From assembly GCA_019137195.1 (NCBI GenBank), contig JAGVSR010000100.1:1-52208 (forward strand): a stretch of 52,208 nucleotides of DNA. Direction: 5' to 3'. Positions 33,353-41,669 of this stretch are shown here, one piece after another; within the stretch, counting starts at the first letter, position 1, and each line of letters opens with the position of its first letter. A model generated the notes under the pieces. It was not told the origin of the DNA and did no database searches. It worked only from the letters and a program-made list of their open reading frames with translations. The stretch comes from Alphaproteobacteria bacterium (lineage in GTDB: Bacteria > Pseudomonadota > Alphaproteobacteria > Rhizobiales > Hyphomicrobiaceae). The position numbers were made by a program, and so were the translations under genes.

Positions 33353-36300
33353 ATGGCGGATTTCAGCCAGCTCCCCTCCATGCCCTTCGTGGTCGAGCCG
33401 CCGCGTCAGCGCGACGGGTGGCTCGGCCCTGGGTTGCGGGCCGGCGCGCACGAGCTGGTCGGATCGCTCGGCGGCGCGCTGGAGGCCGGCGCGCGGCTCG
33501 TGGGCGCCGACAGCGTGGCCGACTGGGGTCGCGATGTCGCGGTCTCGCGCGCCGCGCAAGCGCAGGCGGCGGGCCGTCCCGACCTTGAGGACAAGTGGGG
33601 GCCGACGGCGATCGGCTACAAGGTGGCCAAGACGCTGCCGTCGCTCGGCGCGACGCTTCTGGGCGCTGCGGCGTTCCCTGCGGCGGCGGTTCCTGCCGTC
33701 GCCGCGCGGATCGGCGCAGCGGCGCCTGCGGTCCTTGGCGGCGGGTCGGCCGAGGCCGGGATGCTGCTGGCCAAGCAGGCGCTCGGCGCGACGGCGGCGG
33801 GCTTCCCGATGATGGTCGGCGGCAACATGGAGGCCGCCCGCTACGGAGGCCGCACGCCGGACAGGGCGGACGCTGCGGCGGCGATCGGCCTCGCGGTCCC
33901 ACAGTCGGCCGTCGGCGCGGTGGCGCCGGTCGGCCTGATGCAGAGATGGTCGTGGGGCACGGCCGAGAACATGGCCAAGCGCGCGCTGACGGGCGCGGCG
34001 GTCATGGGGCCGACGATGGGCGCGCAGAGCGCCGTCAACACGGCGCTGACGCAGACGATGGGCGACCCGAACATGTCGGTGCGCGACCGCGCCGCGCAGG
34101 TGGTCGACAGCTTCCTGACGGGCATGGTGACGGGCGGCGTCACCGCCGGCGCGCTGCATGCGGTCTCGCCGCGCAGGCCCAAGGTCGACCAGAAAACGAC
34201 CAACGACGATCTGGCGGGCGCGGTCGACCGGCAGATGGGCCGGGATACGCCAGACCGGCAGATGGGCCGGGACACGCTCGATCGCGTCTATGAGCCGACG
34301 AGCGACAAACTCCAACAGAAGTCCGATATGTTCGGCGGGCTGGAGGATCAGACGGCGCCGCAGATGGCCGACCAGCCGCCGCGCCCCGTCCCGGATGTCA
34401 CGCCCGATCCGCTGAGCATGGGCCTGCCCGGCATCGAGGACCGGGCGGCCTTCGTGTCGAAGTGGCAGAACATCCTGTCGCCGGCCAAGGACGGCCAGCG
34501 GCCGTCGGCGATCCATCCCGCCGTCGACTTCATTCAGGAACGTGGCCTCACGTCGGACGCCGACCTTGCGCACACGCTGGCGCAGACCGACCTCAAGAAG
34601 CCGCCGAAGTGGATGGCGGAGATCGGGCGGCGGCTTGGGCTGCTCGACGAGAAGAACAAGCCGATTGATCTCGACGCGGAGGCTGCGCGGCTCGATGCGG
34701 CGATGGTCGCGGCGCGCGACAGGAACGACGCGACGGCGCTCAAGGCGCTGGTCCCGCAAGCGCAGAAGATCGCTGCGGCGCGGAGCCTGGTGCAGGAGGG
34801 CGCGGCCAACGAGGCGCGTCGTGCGGAGACGGCCCGAGTGGAGGCCGAGGCGGCGACGCGCTTGCCGGAGCCGATCCGCGAGGAATTTACGCAGCAGCCG
34901 GAGTTGTTCTCCGACCCGCCCCAACCTGCCGGTATCCGCGCGGTCGAGGACGCGCAGCGGGCGCGTGTGGAGGCCGCGAGGCAAGCGCTGGTCGCCGAGG
35001 GCACGGGCGACGAGCCATCGTTGTTCGCGACGCCGGAAGAAATCTTGCGCGCGCGGCACGACGAGTTCATGGCATCGAAGGGAGACCTCAACAAGTTGGG
35101 GCCTGCCGGGCGTCAGGCGCGGCAGCAGTTCTTCGATGCGTCGTTGCCGACCGACGACGTGCAGCTCACGCGCGCCGTCAACGACGCGATCGCGCAGGTG
35201 GACGCCTCGGGCAAGAGCCGCCTGCCGAACTGGCTGCAAGACCTCGCGCAGCGCACGGGTCTCGTCGATGAGGCCGGCGCGACCCGCGACATCGCCGCCG
35301 AGATCGCGGCCAAGGACGCGCAGATCGCCAAGCTGGCGGGCAAGGACCAGCCGGGCGCGATCAAGCGGCTCGCGCGGTTGCAGGCCGAGCGCGAGGAATT
35401 GTTGCGGCTCAAGCAGACGCACGACGCGGCGCAGCAGCCCGAGGAGCGGCCTGCGGTCGCCGAGACGCAGGTGGACATGACCGAGCCGCGCGGCCAGCGC
35501 GCGCCGGAACCGTGGACGCTGGACGAGCAGAATGAGGCGTTCCGCGCGCTGTCGAACGAAGAACGTCCCTATTGGCTCCAGGACATGGAGCCGAACACGG
35601 CGCCGGAAGGCCGGGGGCAGGCCCCCGAAGGCACTCAGTCGGTCTCTGTCAAGCCTGTCAAGGCGTCCGCATCCCGGCGCACGCAGGTGGACGTGGTGGA
35701 GCCGCACACCCGGCTCGACCGGGAGTTGAAGCGTGCGACCGATCCGATCTTCGAGGCGCTGGAGGCCGATCGGCTTCCGGCCGAGCTGCGCGCGAGGGTC
35801 GAGCGCGCCGTCGGCCCGCTTGCCGAACAGACGCATCTGTCGGACGCGCAGATCAAGGCGATCCGCGAGGCGAGTGAGGCGCTGAACGCGCACGATTACG
35901 CGCTGCGCAAGACGCAGGATGAACCGGCCAGCGCCCGCGAGCCCAAGGTCGAGCCGGCAAACGAGCCTGCCGGCGAACGTGCGTGGCTCGACCGACACGC
36001 CGCTGATCTGGGCGGCGATGTGGTCTACGCCGACGATGGTCACGGCCTGATCCGCACGACCAACAAGGTCGGTGACACGATTTACGTGCCGGTCGATCGC
36101 GCGTCCGGCGCCCGCGCGCGCGTGGATGTCGATCAGGCCAAGCCTGGCTGGATGACGCCCGATGTGCGGCGGCGTCTGCGCGCGGCGGCGGCCAACGAGC
36201 GGCGCAAGGATGTCGTGGCGGCGCAGCGCGCGCCCGACGGCCCGTTCACGGGCGCCGAGCGCAATGTCGTGAAGTCGGACAGCGTGCCGAACGCTGCGGT

Positions 36301-39300
36301 AGGCTACGTGCATGGCCTCATGAAGCTGCTCGGGCTCGGCGATGTGCGCACGATGGTGGTCGATCCGCGCGACATGATGTCGCCGGACGCGCGTGAGCGA
36401 TACAACCTGCACGGTGATCACGCGCGGGCGCTCAAGGCGAGCCTTGCCGGCACGGATGGCGAGGTGCTGTCGTTCGGGCCGCGAGGCAGGGATTTCGCAA
36501 TCTCGGTCGATGGTCAGCTTCCCGCGCACAAGCGCGTCGAGATCATGGCGCACGAGGTCGGGCACATCGTCAAATATACGGCGTTCGACAGCGCCACTCC
36601 GGGGATGAAGTCGGAGATCATGCGCGCGCACGCGGAGTGGGTGGCCAGGACGCACAGCGTGACCGCGCGCGAATTGATCGAGTCCGTGCGCAACCGCGAG
36701 ATGGCGAAAGAGTTGATCGACACGCTGGGCGACCGCGCCGATCAGCCGGCGAAGAACCTCGGTGAGACGTATTCGTATCTGACGAGCTTCGACGAGTTCT
36801 TCGCAGACCATGTCAGCCGGTGGGCGACGACGGACGCCAGGCCGCGCACGCTGGTCGACAGGTTCTTCAAGCGCGTGGCGGACAAGATGCGCGAGCTGGT
36901 CTCGGCGATCACCGGCACGCCGTTCGCCGACCGGATGTTTCTGCCCGATCCGACTGTCAAGAGGTTCCTCGACAGTATGGGGCCGGGCAATCCGGTCGAG
37001 TGGGCGGGGCGCGGGGATGTGCAGGCCGAGGCGCGCGCGACCGCGCAGCCCAAACCTGCCAACCTCGACCAGTCGAACGATTTTACCGGCCGTGCGTTTG
37101 CAGGCGCGAAGATTGTCGGCGACAAGATCGAGGCGCATGTCGGCAAATACGGCACGGCCGATGTGGGCCACGGGCTGCGCAAGCTGCTCTACACGGTGCT
37201 GACGCCGGCTGCGATCGTGCGCGACGTGACGCGCATCCTGCCGGAAGCCGCCGCGATCCAGAAGGTCGCGAGCGACGTGACGGCCGCCAAGAACGTGCTG
37301 GCGACGACTTTCTCGCAAGTCATCAAGCAGTATCGCATCGCGCCGAAGAAGGTGCAGGACTTGGTTCCGCAAGTGGCCAACGCGACCTATTACGGCCTTG
37401 ACCCGACGAAGCCGCTGGAGCCGCAACTGGCGGCCAGGCCGGACGCGAGCGCCGATGCGATCGCTGCATGGAAGTCGGGCAACGCGGCCTACCAGGCGAT
37501 GCGGCAGGCCGGCGCCGGCAACATGGTCCCGGATATGCTCGCCAACCACAGGTCGGAGCTGCTGCTGACGGCCGCCAACAGCGTCGACAAGGCGATCCAC
37601 GCGATTGCGCCGGATGCGCAGATCGCGCTGCCGGGCAACGCGCTCGACCGCTATCGGTTGCAGGCCGACCTGCACGGCAAGCCGCAGGAGGTGGCCGAGT
37701 TCTTCCGCGCCGACCTCCAGCAGCGCCGCGACATCCTTGCGGAACTGGTCGCCGCCAGGCGCGCCGAGTTCGCCGAACTGCCGAAGGGCGCGCGTCGGGC
37801 CGCGCTGCGCGGCATCAAGCTGCCGATGATGGAGCTTGCGAGCGCCGACGCGGTGTTGAAGGACCAGACGCCCTACTTGCATCTCGGGCGCAAGGGCGAC
37901 TTCTTCGTCGCCGCCAAACTGGCGGTGGGCGAGAATGGCAAGGTTTCGAAAGAGACGATGCAGCGCGTTGGCGACATGCTCGCCGAGCGGGGTTTCGGCG
38001 ATCTGCTGATCCACTCCGGGTTCGACGATCAGGCGACGTTCTTCGCGCGCACCGAGACGGTGAAGCAGGCCGAACAACTCCAGAAGGTGCTGGAGGATGC
38101 GCGTGCGCAGGGGTTGATCGACAAGGACCACTCGATCTCGTCAGGTATGCCGAAAGACATGAGCGTCGAGAAGGCGTTCGTGCGCGATGCGCTCCAGCGC
38201 GCGTTCGAGCGGCTGCGCGGCGTCGAGTTCGAGGGCGAGGGCGACGAGGCGTCCGGCGCGAACAAGATGCAAGGCGCGATGCTCGGCGAGCTGGGGCGCG
38301 TGCTGCTCGACACCATGCCGAAGTCCGACATCATGCTGGTCCAGCGCGACCGCAAGATGGTCCACGGCTCGTCGTCACGGGCGATGGACAACTACGCCTT
38401 CCGCGCCACGCTCGGCATCCATGCGATGGCCGAGAGCGCCTACTCGACGGCGCGCGCCATGGCGGTCGACGCCGCGCAGAAGAAGATTTTCGATTTGAAG
38501 GCGGAAGGCGACATCCGCAAGACGGTCCACGCGCAGCAGGCGCTCGACGCGCTGATCTCGCGGCCGTCGATCGAGCCGAACCGTGGCATCGACATGGCCA
38601 AGGGGACGATCAACTCGTTCTTCCTGATGGCGTCGCCGATGTATGCGCTCCAGCAGGTGGCGCAGCCGATCCTCACCGCACTGCCGGAGATCGGCAAGGT
38701 CCGTGGGTTCGCCAAGACGGCGCAGGCGATGATGGGGCAACTGCCCGTCGCGCTGAAGGTCATGAAGGCCGCGTGGGCGCTCGACAACCCGACGGCGCAG
38801 TTGTCGGTCGAGCGGCTGACGCGGAACGGCGTCGATCGCAAGACGGCGCAGTATCTCGTCGACGTGCAGGCGCGCGGTGGCATCGGCATGAACGGCCTTG
38901 TGCATGAGATGACGCAGGCGGTGCGCGATGTGTCGACCAGTCGCGTCAGCAGCCTGCTGACGCTGGCCAACGCCACGTCGACCTACGCCGAGACCGCCTC
39001 GCGCGTGTGGACGGCGCTGACGGCGCGCGCCATGCACGGCGACAAGCCCGGCGTTGCCGACTACGCGGCGAACGTGATCGCCAACAGCCTCGGCGAGTTC
39101 GGCGGACACGCCACGTCGCGCCTCATGAGCGGCGGCACGTCGACGCTTGGCGGCGCGGGGCGCATCATCTCGCAATTCCAGCACTACCCGACGATGCTGC
39201 TGAGCAAGCTCTACAACGAGGTCGGCGACGCCTTCGGCAAGGGTCGCTCGGCCGAGGAGCGGGCGCAGGCGCGCAAGTTCCTTGCGGGGCATCTCGCGGC

Positions 39301-40138
39301 GATGACGGTGGTCGCCGGCACGCTCAACTTCCCCGGCGCGCAGTTCGTCACCGGCGCGGGCAACAAGCTGCTCGGCCTGTTCGACGGCGAGGATCACGAC
39401 CTCGAAGGGAGCTACCGGGGCTTCCTCAAGGACGTGCTTGGGACCGACCTCGGCGAGGCGCTGGCGCGTGGTGCGCCACGCCTGCTCGGCCTCGACATGA
39501 AGTCGCTTGGCGAAGGCGAGATGCTGCCGTTCACCAAGCTGGTGAACGACAAGCGCCGCTGGGAAGAGGTCACCAAGGACTGGCTGGCCGACCTGACCGG
39601 CCCGGCGCCCAACACGATGGCGCAGTGGGTTGAGGGCGGTCGCGACATCTTCGACGGGAATTACCTGCGCGGAATGCAGAAGCTGCTGCCGACGGCGCTG
39701 CGCGGCCCGGCCGACGCCTACATGATGGCGCAATACGGCTACGAGACCGCCGACGGCAAGCCGTTGCCGATCACGCCGACGAGCGCGGATGTGGTCAAGC
39801 GCGCGTTCGGGATGCAGCCGGCCGACCGGGCGGCCTACCGCGAGATGGCGCACGCCAACTCGCAGGCGCAGGCGGCGCTCGAATATCGCACGTCGACGAT
39901 CCGCAACAACCTCTTGCACGCGATCCGGCACAACGATAACGACAAGTTCCGGGTGTGGTCGGAGAGGGCGAACGATCTGGCGCACGCGCATCCGTCGCAT
40001 CCGATCCTGCCGACCATCGCGCAGTCGGTGCAGACGCAACTGCGTCAGGACGCGATCGCGCGCGCGACGGGTCTGCCGACGGGCGTGCAGGTGAACGACA
40101 TCCAACGCCGCAAGGCGCTCTACGGATACCAGCAATAG
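33353..40138 (+). CDS. Giant virion-type protein with zinc-metallopeptidase motif, 2,261 aa
   Basis: The ATG follows the preceding TAG directly. Residues ~85-270 are Ala/Gly-rich hydrophobic stretches (LGAAAFPAAAVPAVAARIGA) like pore-forming or membrane-associated internal proteins. A long charged helical region follows (~380-880). At 1067-1071 lies HEVGH in RVEIMAHEVGHIVKYT, with a glutamate in FDEFFADH (E1148) placed as a third zinc ligand of gluzincin proteases. The C-terminal ~800 residues include LNFPGAQFVTGAGNKLLGLF and look helical. One huge internal or ejection protein with a protease or lytic domain is common in podovirus-like phages. No transglycosylase or RNA polymerase motif was found. 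Confidence 0.85.
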   Translation: MADFSQLPSMPFVVEPPRQRDGWLGPGLRAGAHELVGSLGGALEAGARLVGADSVADWGRDVAVSRAAQAQAAGRPDLEDKWGPTAIGYKVAKTLPSLGATLLGAAAFPAAAVPAVAARIGAAAPAVLGGGSAEAGMLLAKQALGATAAGFPMMVGGNMEAARYGGRTPDRADAAAAIGLAVPQSAVGAVAPVGLMQRWSWGTAENMAKRALTGAAVMGPTMGAQSAVNTALTQTMGDPNMSVRDRAAQVVDSFLTGMVTGGVTAGALHAVSPRRPKVDQKTTNDDLAGAVDRQMGRDTPDRQMGRDTLDRVYEPTSDKLQQKSDMFGGLEDQTAPQMADQPPRPVPDVTPDPLSMGLPGIEDRAAFVSKWQNILSPAKDGQRPSAIHPAVDFIQERGLTSDADLAHTLAQTDLKKPPKWMAEIGRRLGLLDEKNKPIDLDAEAARLDAAMVAARDRNDATALKALVPQAQKIAAARSLVQEGAANEARRAETARVEAEAATRLPEPIREEFTQQPELFSDPPQPAGIRAVEDAQRARVEAARQALVAEGTGDEPSLFATPEEILRARHDEFMASKGDLNKLGPAGRQARQQFFDASLPTDDVQLTRAVNDAIAQVDASGKSRLPNWLQDLAQRTGLVDEAGATRDIAAEIAAKDAQIAKLAGKDQPGAIKRLARLQAEREELLRLKQTHDAAQQPEERPAVAETQVDMTEPRGQRAPEPWTLDEQNEAFRALSNEERPYWLQDMEPNTAPEGRGQAPEGTQSVSVKPVKASASRRTQVDVVEPHTRLDRELKRATDPIFEALEADRLPAELRARVERAVGPLAEQTHLSDAQIKAIREASEALNAHDYALRKTQDEPASAREPKVEPANEPAGERAWLDRHAADLGGDVVYADDGHGLIRTTNKVGDTIYVPVDRASGARARVDVDQAKPGWMTPDVRRRLRAAAANERRKDVVAAQRAPDGPFTGAERNVVKSDSVPNAAVGYVHGLMKLLGLGDVRTMVVDPRDMMSPDARERYNLHGDHARALKASLAGTDGEVLSFGPRGRDFAISVDGQLPAHKRVEIMAHEVGHIVKYTAFDSATPGMKSEIMRAHAEWVARTHSVTARELIESVRNREMAKELIDTLGDRADQPAKNLGETYSYLTSFDEFFADHVSRWATTDARPRTLVDRFFKRVADKMRELVSAITGTPFADRMFLPDPTVKRFLDSMGPGNPVEWAGRGDVQAEARATAQPKPANLDQSNDFTGRAFAGAKIVGDKIEAHVGKYGTADVGHGLRKLLYTVLTPAAIVRDVTRILPEAAAIQKVASDVTAAKNVLATTFSQVIKQYRIAPKKVQDLVPQVANATYYGLDPTKPLEPQLAARPDASADAIAAWKSGNAAYQAMRQAGAGNMVPDMLANHRSELLLTAANSVDKAIHAIAPDAQIALPGNALDRYRLQADLHGKPQEVAEFFRADLQQRRDILAELVAARRAEFAELPKGARRAALRGIKLPMMELASADAVLKDQTPYLHLGRKGDFFVAAKLAVGENGKVSKETMQRVGDMLAERGFGDLLIHSGFDDQATFFARTETVKQAEQLQKVLEDARAQGLIDKDHSISSGMPKDMSVEKAFVRDALQRAFERLRGVEFEGEGDEASGANKMQGAMLGELGRVLLDTMPKSDIMLVQRDRKMVHGSSSRAMDNYAFRATLGIHAMAESAYSTARAMAVDAAQKKIFDLKAEGDIRKTVHAQQALDALISRPSIEPNRGIDMAKGTINSFFLMASPMYALQQVAQPILTALPEIGKVRGFAKTAQAMMGQLPVALKVMKAAWALDNPTAQLSVERLTRNGVDRKTAQYLVDVQARGGIGMNGLVHEMTQAVRDVSTSRVSSLLTLANATSTYAETASRVWTALTARAMHGDKPGVADYAANVIANSLGEFGGHATSRLMSGGTSTLGGAGRIISQFQHYPTMLLSKLYNEVGDAFGKGRSAEERAQARKFLAGHLAAMTVVAGTLNFPGAQFVTGAGNKLLGLFDGEDHDLEGSYRGFLKDVLGTDLGEALARGAPRLLGLDMKSLGEGEMLPFTKLVNDKRRWEEVTKDWLADLTGPAPNTMAQWVEGGRDIFDGNYLRGMQKLLPTALRGPADAYMMAQYGYETADGKPLPITPTSADVVKRAFGMQPADRAAYREMAHANSQAQAALEYRTSTIRNNLLHAIRHNDNDKFRVWSERANDLAHAHPSHPILPTIAQSVQTQLRQDAIARATGLPTGVQVNDIQRRKALYGYQQ
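34226..34279 (+). repeat. 27-bp tandem duplication in the giant virion gene
   Basis: gaccggcagatgggccggga starts both copies (34226 and 34253), with a single-base difference further on, giving DRQMGRDT twice. In frame; probably slippage. Confidence 0.85.
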
Positions 40139-40147
40139 GGGGTTCCA

Positions 40148-40573
40148 ATGGCAGCAGCATTCCAGAAGTTCAATGCGTTCACGCAGGACCTCGCGCGCAA
40201 GGTTCACGACCTCGGCGCAGACAACATCTACCTGATGTTGACGAACACCGCGCCGAGCGCGGCCAACGCCGTCAAGGCCGACATCACCGAGATCGCCGCC
40301 GGCAACGGCTACACGGCGAACGGGCTCCAATGCCCGGTGACGAGCTGCACGCAGACGGGCGGCGTCCTCAAGCTGGTGTTGTCCAACCCCGGCGCATGGA
40401 CTGCCTCCGGCGGCTCGATCGGCCCGTTCCGCTACGCTGTGCTCTACAACGCCACGCCGGTGTCGAAGCCGCTGATCGGTTTCTACGATTACGGCTCGGC
40501 GGTGACGCTTGCGGCCGGCGAACAGTTCCAGGGCACGTTCGACGCCACCAACGGCGTGCTGACGATCACCTGA
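40148..40573 (+). CDS. Hypothetical tail/virion protein, 141 aa
   Basis: Starts MAAAFQKFNAFTQDLARKVH after AGGGGGTTCC. The segment NIYLMLTNTAPSAANAVKAD, ITEIAAGNGYTANG and later GPFRYAVLYNATP forms a beta-rich protein of a type often found near phage tail-appendage genes. The role is probably structural (tail fibre base or adaptor), but this is from context. Confidence 0.65.
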   Translation: MAAAFQKFNAFTQDLARKVHDLGADNIYLMLTNTAPSAANAVKADITEIAAGNGYTANGLQCPVTSCTQTGGVLKLVLSNPGAWTASGGSIGPFRYAVLYNATPVSKPLIGFYDYGSAVTLAAGEQFQGTFDATNGVLTIT

Positions 40574-40583
40574 CAGGCATACC

Positions 40584-40610
40584 GCGCGATCGACGGTCCG
40601 CCGATCGCGC
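40584..40610 (+). other. Hairpin between 141-aa and 343-aa genes
   Basis: GCGCGATCG and CGATCGCGC form a perfect 9-bp stem, extended by CGG/CCG after one mismatch. No T-run follows. Confidence 0.45.
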
Positions 40611-40636
40611 ATCCACGCGCAACGATGGGGACGACG

Positions 40637-41668
40637 ATGGCGCTGCTGCATATGGACGGGTTTGACAGCTACCTCAACCGGGACGACCTGAACTGGACCT
40701 ACTCGGGCGTCGGCGGCAGCTACATCGATGTGCAGTCGACATGGGGGCGGTTCGGGGGCGGATGTGTGCGCGTGACGGGCGGGAACATCGTCAAATCGTT
40801 GCCGACCGCGCCGCAGGAAATCTGGATCGGCGGCGCGATCAAGCCCGCCGACGCCCTCGGAACCAATAATGCCGACCTGTTCTCGTTCTACTCGGCGACC
40901 GGGCGCGAAGCGACGGTGTCGCTGGTCCCGAGCACGGGCGTCGTCACGGCGTGGCGCAACAACAACGTCAATCTCGGCTCGTCGGCCGCAGGCGCCATCC
41001 CTGCGGACGGCGCTTATCGCTGGGTCGAGGTGCGCTACAAGATGAGCGCGACGGTCGGCGTGGTCGAGGTGTGGGTCGCCGGCGTGCGTGTGCTCAACCT
41101 TCAGAACGTCAACACGTCGCAGAACGCGCTGACCGCGCTCGCCTCGGTCTACCTGCTGACCGGCGGGATCGGAACATGGGACATCCTGCTCGACGATCTC
41201 TACATCCTCGACACGACGGGCGCCGCGCCGGCCAACACCCGACTGGGCGACAGCCGGATCGAGACGTTGAAGCCTGCGGCCGACGCCACGCCGAACGACG
41301 CCACGCCATCGAGCGCCGGCGCGCACTATTTGATGGTCAACGAGAACCAGTGGAATACGTCGAACTACCTGACATTTACGGGAAGCGTGTCGACGAACGC
41401 CGAACTTTTCGACATGACCGACCTCGCGACGACGCCGACGGCGGTCCACGGCGTGCGGGTGATCGCCACGTCGCAGAAGTCCGACGCTGGCGCGTCGAGC
41501 CTGATCCCGACGATCAAGAGCGGCGCGACGAGCGCCGACGGCGCATCGCAGCCGCTCACCACCTCGTGGACGCAGCAGACATCGCTGCACACGGTCGACC
41601 CGGCGACCTCCGCCGCATGGACGATGGCCGGTGTGAACGCCCTCAAGGCTGGCGTGAGGGTGGCCTGA
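40637..41668 (+). CDS. Tail appendage protein, probable lectin-like domain, 343 aa
   Basis: ATG 40637 (MALLHMDGFDSYLNRDDLNW) is preferred to the ATG at 40625 because GGGGACGACG directly precedes it. The opening DGFDSY, then GGGCVRVTGGN, EIWIGGAIKP and a DDLYILDTTG segment follow the plan of phage proteins with a concanavalin/laminin-G-like jelly-roll. The C-terminal 120 residues (FDMTDLATTP, VHGVRVIATSQKSDAG) are a second beta-rich domain. Likely surface-exposed tail protein binding host glycans. Confidence 0.7.
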   Translation: MALLHMDGFDSYLNRDDLNWTYSGVGGSYIDVQSTWGRFGGGCVRVTGGNIVKSLPTAPQEIWIGGAIKPADALGTNNADLFSFYSATGREATVSLVPSTGVVTAWRNNNVNLGSSAAGAIPADGAYRWVEVRYKMSATVGVVEVWVAGVRVLNLQNVNTSQNALTALASVYLLTGGIGTWDILLDDLYILDTTGAAPANTRLGDSRIETLKPAADATPNDATPSSAGAHYLMVNENQWNTSNYLTFTGSVSTNAELFDMTDLATTPTAVHGVRVIATSQKSDAGASSLIPTIKSGATSADGASQPLTTSWTQQTSLHTVDPATSAAWTMAGVNALKAGVRVA

Positions 41669-41669
41669 C

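Noticed and set aside
33320-38131. 1,603-codon open frame on the minus strand opposite the giant virion gene
   Set aside because: Shadow frame of a G+C-rich gene: Arg/His/Leu-rich low-complexity translation, no ribosome binding site, no family motif. The plus frame has motifs (HEVGH) and fits the late operon.
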